Below are positions 58,251-64,000 of a stretch of DNA of 64,000 nt, in pieces; position 1 is the stretch's first letter, and each line of letters begins with the position of its first letter. Both the position numbers and the translations under genes were made by a program. Origin of the DNA: Cyclaneusma minus (Eukaryota; Ascomycota; Leotiomycetes; Marthamycetales; Marthamycetaceae); the NCBI GenBank assembly GCA_037179335.1, contig JAKZHN010000062.1, positions 1 to 64,000 on the forward strand, in the 5' to 3' direction. The notes under the pieces were generated by a model. The model had not been told where the DNA came from and did not search any database. It saw nothing but the letters and a program-made list of their open reading frames with translations.

Positions 58251-59892
58251 TCTCCCAGCCCCAGGAAAACCTAAAAAGCGACCGATTCGTAAGGGTTGTA
58301 TTGATACCCATACCTCCGAAACTTTTGGAGTCCAGCTTAGGTCTCTTGCTAGAGCAACACACTTGGGCCATCATCGAGAACTTTCAAAATCAAATACGGA
58401 ACGCCACCGCTTACCGTTGTTTCGACCAGCTGCTGTCGTGCAATTGAAATTGCTGTCTAGTGGACTTTCGACAGCCTATTCAGTAATCTTTGTGGTTGGC
58501 AATGGCGTTCCCTGATAATCTCTGTGGTTCGGATACTTCTGAAGGACTAGGACGCTGCTATCCCAAACAAGAAACGTGCCCGACTTGTCTCGAAGCATCG
58601 AAATTCCGGCTTCTGCAACCTTTTGATACAGAGTCAAGATGGATTACTGGAGCTATTTATACCTAGATACGCCAGGGTCCCAGCTCATATCACGTGACCA
58701 TTGAGTCCGCTCAGTCAGTGGTCAAGTCAAGTGTGGTAGGCGACGCTGATAATCTTGGAACATTGGAGGCAGGCTCGGGTATAAATTTCTGGCGTTTTGT
58801 AGTCGAGCTCTGATTGCGCACTTGCTCGAGGGGGAGCAGTTGGCTAGAGATGTCTCAGGTCTCGAAGGACATGATAGGTTGCTGCTGTCGGAAAGGACAT
58901 CGGCTGTCGCGACTGGAAATGCTGTCGCTTCGCAGAAGCTGCTGCAAACCAAGTTGTTGCCGCACAAGAAGCTGAGAGAACTCCTGGACTTGAACGACCT
59001 GAATTGGAATTCTGTCAAAGTAGGAGGGTTATCTTGAATGACCACGGAGTATGATCTTCGAGCCGCTTAGATTGTAGACGTTCCAGGAATGGGATCTGCC
59101 GGGTGATTACTTGATCGTCAGAGTTAAAGAGAAGAGAGAGGGAGCTACCGTAGATATTTATAGCTCGAGAGATAGAAACGGTACTTGGACCACTACACAC
59201 TTGTGTGAGAGAGCGGGCAAGCCGAAGATGTTGCTGTCGAGGAGGCTGTCGCGACTGGAGGTGCTGTCGCTTACCTAGCAGAAGCTGCTGTCGACTGGCT
59301 GAAACTAGAAAAACACTTGGACTAGAATGATTTCGTCAAACTTGTTGACACCTCAACAAAGTTGATCTTGACTACCTACCTAGGTACCTACCTAATGGTG
59401 GAGCTTCTGATTTTTTAGGCGCCAGAAGCACAGCAGATACCTAGCGAGGATTCATCGCTCGTCAGAAATTTAAAGAGGAAAAAGAGAAAGCTACCGCAGA
59501 TATTTATAGCCTGAGGGTCTGAAATGCACGTGAAGATCATACCGCTCACGCACTTGCGTAAGATAGCGCGAGATGTTTGAGGATAGGAAGGAAACCGAAG
59601 CTCCTGTTGCTGGGAAAGCGCACAGCCGTCAAGATAGCTGGACTGCTGTCGGCCTGCTGAAGTTTTGCTGCACCCGAAATTGGAGAAACGCTTGAAATCA
59701 ATTGATTTGGCCAAACTTGCTCAGACCATAGGAGAGTTGATCTTGACTGACCATGGGAGTATTTGGGTTTCAAGCGCCATCAGGAGCACAGAAGAAGCAA
59801 TATCTCCGAACATATATCGATGTGAGAGTTAAAGAGCAAAGGTAGAAAGCCAACACAGATACTTATAGCTTGAGAGTCTGAAAATGCACGTG

Positions 59893-60125
59893 GTTGTGAT
59901 GGCCCTTCTCCGGTCACGAGGCTTGGTCACGGGGCTGAAACGTAAGCAGGGAAGAAGATGCCACCCAATGCCTAGCACCAGTTAATGGGATCCTCAGGCT
60001 GCCACGCTCTATAAAGACTAGGTCCAGCGCGCTCCCTCCCTCCTTTCCATTTTATGAAATCATCACATTCGTCTTCGCCCTACCGCCTGTCCCCAGTGCA
60101 TGCAGGTCTTATGCGTGACATTGGT
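59893..60125. repeat. Insertion inside an array B unit
   Basis: About 230 bases interrupt the unit between its CACGTG-containing start and the repeated CTCATACTGCTCACGCA block. It contains its own CTATAAAGA box near 60010 and a pyrimidine-rich stretch after it. It accounts for the long 59860-60476 spacing. Confidence 0.55.
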
Positions 60126-63067
60126 GCTCATACTGCTCACGCATCTGCGTAAGATTGCGGTAGACGTTTGAAGATAGGGAGGAAACCGCAGTTTCTGCTG
60201 TTGGAAAAGTCCTCGCCGTCACAATAGTCGAGGTGCTGTCGCCTTACAAAAGCTGCTGGTGCGATCGAAGCCAAGACAAAACTCAAACTGGAATTAAGTA
60301 CCTGACGCCACAAGAAAGTCGATATCGACTGACCATGGTATGCATGTGATCACGAAGCCACTTGGAATGTGGAGGTCACAAGAGGACGTAAAAGTCAGGT
60401 GCGGGCAAGCCATGGACTTCGGGACCGACAGGGGCGTCAGAGAGACCTGGAATACAGCCATCGACTCATCTCAGCTACTTATAGCTTGAGCATGAGTCAC
60501 GAATCACACACTTACGTGAATCGAATGTGCTGGGAACGCGGAGAGCTAGACGGACATCTGAACTTGCTGTTGTGTGACGCAGCTATGTTGTCGCTTTGGA
60601 GAAGCGGCTCCCGTTTTGAAGAAGCTGTTGCTGAAACTGTATTAGAGACAACACATAGAGTGGAATGAATTGACTAATGATATTTCGGCATTTTAAGAGA
60701 GTTGGTCTTGACTGACCATACAGTGTGCTCTCCAAGCCACTTGACATTCCAGGAGTGCACATGATGCACGACGTGCACCGTGTAAGAGTTGAAGGACAAG
60801 GGGAAAGACAACAACGGAGATATTTATAGCTCGAGGGTCTACTGCTGACACACTTGCGTCTTGCGTGAGTCAGTTTGCTAGAAACGATGAAAAACTAGAA
60901 ACTGGTGGCACAGAGTCCGAAGTTGCCGTCGCTCAGAAAGACCTCAAATGCTGGGACATCTATACCGCCACTTGGCAGAAACTGCTGTCGCGAATGAAGC
61001 GCAAGACACTTGAAATGAACTGATTGGACTGGCGACTTTCGTAGCGTAGGAGAGTTGATACTGGCTGACCATGGAGTGTCTGATATCCGGTTACTTGGAA
61101 TGCAGGAGTTTCTGAAACACAGCAGAGGCAATGGTCGCTCAGACTCTGTGATCCTGAAGGGTTGAAGAGGAAAGGGAGGGACCCGCCGCAGATATTTATA
61201 CCTCGAAGGCTTCAGAAACGGGGCTCATACCGCTCACATACTCACGTGAGAGAATGAGCTCGATGTGCCGTGAACTGGAAGAAGTCCGTCGTCGGAAGTT
61301 GCTGCTGCTGAAAACGACCTCCACTGTCGGGACAGCTAACTGCTGCTGTCGTCTAGTGGAAACTTTCACTTGAGCTGGGCTGATTTTTTGACATTTCAAG
61401 TGAGATGATTGTGACTCAAAATAGTTCCATCTTCGAATTTTGAACCTCAACCATTGGAATATGGAAGTTCTAGACTTACAATGCGAGATGATAGATCTCT
61501 TAGACTCGATTTCAGCTGAAGAGGACTGAGAGGAAGCCACCGCAGTATTTATAGCTCAAAGGCTGTAAAAAGGGCGCTCATACCATTCATATACTTGTGT
61601 GGGCTACTGAGCTGGATACGCTGGCAAGTGCGTAGTACATTCGAAGATGCTGCTGTCGCGTTACAGAAGCCGCTGTCGTCAACGGAGCTGAGAGGATTGT
61701 GAACTAAGCTGATGGTAATGATGCCCTAGCTTTTGAAACTGCGAGAGCGTTCACCCTGACTGACATGGAGTGTTTGCTCTCCAAGCCTCTCAGAATGCGG
61801 GACTTCCGAGAGGAGACCAAACACGAGGTGGAGAGGGGCCACGGGCAGAAAGAGAACTGCATTGTAGGAGAGGACTCTTGCAGATACTTATAGGTCGAGG
61901 GCTGCAGATTAGAAACTTTCAGTATGCGTAATGAACTACACACTTGCGTGGGATAGTGTGCTACAAATGCTCCTAAGTGGCTGCTAGGAAATGCCTCAGC
62001 TGTTGGTAGGGTCAAGCTGCTGTCGCTTGACAGAAGCTGCTGGTGCAATCGAAGCTAGCAAGTACTCAAGGTAGAATGGCTTGGTATTTGACAAGTGACA
62101 GAGCTGAGACCTGACCTTGGGTCTTGACTGGCCATCAATGGAGTGTCTGGTCTGGGCTCGGTCACTTGAAGATGCGGAGGTTGCGTTTCTCCGTCGCGTA
62201 TTTCGCAGTTGAGCTGAAAAGAGAGAGCTATAGGAATATTTATAGCTCGAGGATCCCAGAAAAGGGCACTTTGACCACTCACGCACTTTCGTGCGATAGT
62301 GCGCTAGGATGTTGCAACTGGGAAGGTATCCGAAGTTGCTGCTGCTGGGGATGACTTCCGCTTTCGAAATGACTGGTGTGCTGTCGTCTTGCAAAAGCCG
62401 CTGTTGTACACAAATACCAAGAAAATAGCAAACACTCGAATTGAATTGACCTGTTATTTGGGGAACAAGAGAGTGGAGGGCTGAGCTTGACTGGCCGGCA
62501 ATGGAGTGTTTGTGGCGATGCGGAGGTTCTACAAGGACATCGATATCCATGTTCTGAGCTGTGAGAACCTCGTGGAGTTGAAGAAGAAATGGAGAGAGCC
62601 ACCAGAGATATTTATAGCTCGATGGTTCGCGAAAAAGGTGCACGTATCATCCACACACTTGCGTGAAATTGCGTGCTAGGAATCTTGAAACTGAAGAGAC
62701 ATTCGAAGCTGTCGCTGCCGGCCATTACATCAACTGTTGGCGCAGCTAGTAGACTGCCACTGCAGATTGGCAGACGCTGCTGTCGTAAACGAAGCTGGGA
62801 AGTCACTTGAATCGAATGACAACTTCTTGACACCGTAAGAGCATTGATCTTGGCGTTGATCTCCAAGCTACTTGGAATGTCGAGACTACAGTAGCAAACA
62901 TAGACGACGGCTGTTGTGGGTAAGAGTTTAGAGAGAGAGAGAGCGCAAGTATCGAGATGTTCATAGATAGAGGGCTATAGACACTAGATTAGAGAATGGC
63001 AGTATGAGTAACGCATCACACACTTGCGTGACTTAGTAGGCCAAGTACTGGAATCTCAAAAATTGAG

Positions 63068-63196
63068 AGAAGGTCTTTGTTGGAGCCTCAGACTACAGCA
63101 CCAGTCCCTGCGCTAAGGCTAGCGTCTCTCCAACACTGCTATATCAGCAGTCCTTAGCTAGACCTTCCCAATACAAGCACCTACGTCCCTCAACAG
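63068..63196. repeat. Insertion in array B related to sequence at 50.8 kb
   Basis: About 130 bases containing CTTAGCTAGACC..CCCAAT..CAAGCACCTACG.CCCTCAAC, which also occurs at 50878-50923. It lengthens the unit between the boxes at 62958 and 63486. Confidence 0.6.
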
Positions 63197-64000
63197 TCTT
63201 GCATTGCTGCCACTGAAAAGTCCTCTGCTGCCGGGACCTGATTTGTTGTCTCTTTGTAAAGCTGCTGTCGCATTGCAGAAATTGCCATTGTAGATAAAGA
63301 AAAGAGAAAACACGAACTGAGCTTTAACTTTGACAGGAGAGTCGGGAGTTGATCTTGAATGCTCATAGAGTGTGGTCTCTCTCCGCTCACCTGGAATACG
63401 CAGGCTTCGGAATGCAGGAGTACCTGATCAAGGATGGTTTTACGGCAGGTCTTAGAGGAGAATGGGAAAGAGCCGTTGTTGCAGATATTTATAGTTCGAG
63501 GGCTTAGACCAGAGGTTAGAATGGGAAGCAAGCAGAGTATGAGTCATGACTCGATACGATGCTTCAGATTGAGGATGAAATGGGATCCAAATCTCCAACT
63601 TCCAGCCTCAAGATCCGGTGCTCAAGACGGAGGTAGTCGAGGTTACGAGAGCGAGTTACCATCACTAAAACAAGTATCAACTCTGACACAAAGCGGTGCT
63701 CATGATTTCGCCCAAGACGCAGACTTGCGTAAGTTACTGGGCTAAAAATGCTGGAAAATGGACGAACTCATGAGTTGCTGCTGCTAGGAAGGACCTCAGC
63801 TGTCGGATTAGCTAGAGTGTGCTGCTGTGGTAGAGAAGATGAGTGAGGACTTGAACAGAGTTGACTTGACTAGAGCTGTGGATAATGCAAGAAAGTCGAT
63901 GTTGACTCATCATGGGACCTTTGACCTCCAAGTCACTTGAAATGTGGCGGTTCCAAGAGAGCACGTTCCCATGTGTCTTTGTGCACGGTTCGAAGAGATT

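Larger units (their letters stand above)
58600..64000 (-). repeat. Array B: at least a dozen TATA-bearing modules of about 350 bp, minus-strand orientation
   Basis: TATTTATA or TACTTATA (TATAAATA/TATAAGTA on minus) at 58654, 59155, 59501, 59860, 60476, 60821, 61193, 61546, 61885, 62237, 62609, 62958 (degenerate) and 63486. Most spacings are 339-372; two longer ones (616, 528) hold insertions. Plus-strand order in each unit: TATTTATAGCTCGAGGG, a CTCATACCAC..CACTTGCGTGA block (about 50-60 bases away), then GACCTCAGCTGTCG, CTGCTGTCGC, AGAAGCTGCTGTCG, GTTGATCTTGACTGACCATGGAGTG, AAGCCACTTGGAATG and GAGTTGAAGAGGAAAG before the next box. The array runs off the window end. No frame is conserved across units. 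Confidence 0.87.

Noticed and set aside
58722..63531. Many short minus-strand frames in array B (for example 61196-61540, 61704-62048 and 61996-62643)
   Set aside because: Peptide similarity between them follows the DNA repeat, but stops and frames are not conserved from unit to unit, so coding function is not supported.
48900..64000. CRISPR array or bacterial-type direct repeats
   Set aside because: Repeats are long, diverged and of eukaryotic type, without short identical repeats and unique spacers; the host is a fungus.

Overview
The window comes from a filamentous ascomycete (Pezizomycotina). The genes carry short GT...AG introns of about 50-80 nt with CTAAC/CTGAC-type branch sites. The families present (2EXR proteins, fungal kinase-ankyrin proteins, a peroxisomal copper amine oxidase, an EST1-like protein) also fit. 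I cannot name the species; composition and gene set would fit a leotiomycete or a similar class, but that is inference.

Left third (0-32 kb), gene-bearing. Two tandem minus-strand paralogs related to fungal 2OG-Fe(II) dioxygenases (118-2203, decayed and running off the window; 2294-5624, intact frame). Then an importin-7/8 type karyopherin (6399-9950, minus), a copper amine oxidase ending in SKL (11632-14372, plus), a kinase-ankyrin gene with two inactivating lesions (14577-17808, minus), a dihydroxyacetone kinase (18787-21336, plus), two tandem 2EXR-domain paralogs (21528-24530, minus) and an RNPS1-type SR protein (26723-27772, plus). A small coiled-coil protein (29760-30263, minus) lies divergent from a small gene with an in-frame stop (31292-31870, plus). 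Three intron-containing tRNA genes, all threonine (AGU, AGU, CGU), lie at 25.9, 28.4 and 32.7 kb.

Middle (32.7-48.9 kb), gene-poor. The one convincing gene is a C2H2/EST1 DNA-RNA-binding-domain protein at 42725-45368, with an unresolved frame change near its N-terminus. There are two weak small ORFs, and 37.4-39.3 kb holds old, strongly diverged internal repeats.

Right third (48.9-64 kb): almost no recognisable protein genes. It is built from several families of tandem modules with a period near 350 bp, most carrying one TATAAATA-like box and CTGCTGTCG-type motifs. Array C is 48.9-50.7 kb (TATA on minus), a two-copy block is near 52.7-53.3 kb, array A is 55.0-58.2 kb (TATA on plus), and array B is 58.6 kb to the window end (TATA on minus). 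A and B therefore face each other across about 58.3-58.6 kb. This promoter-like satellite region is the most unusual thing in the window and I know of no description of it. One small spliced hypothetical gene (54163-54739) sits among the arrays.

The genes show no pathway linkage. The amine oxidase (C-terminal PTS1, so probably peroxisomal) and dihydroxyacetone kinase are both carbon/nitrogen catabolic enzymes, but they are separated by the decayed kinase. Several lesions (frameshifts, in-frame stops) fall in accessory families while the housekeeping genes are intact.
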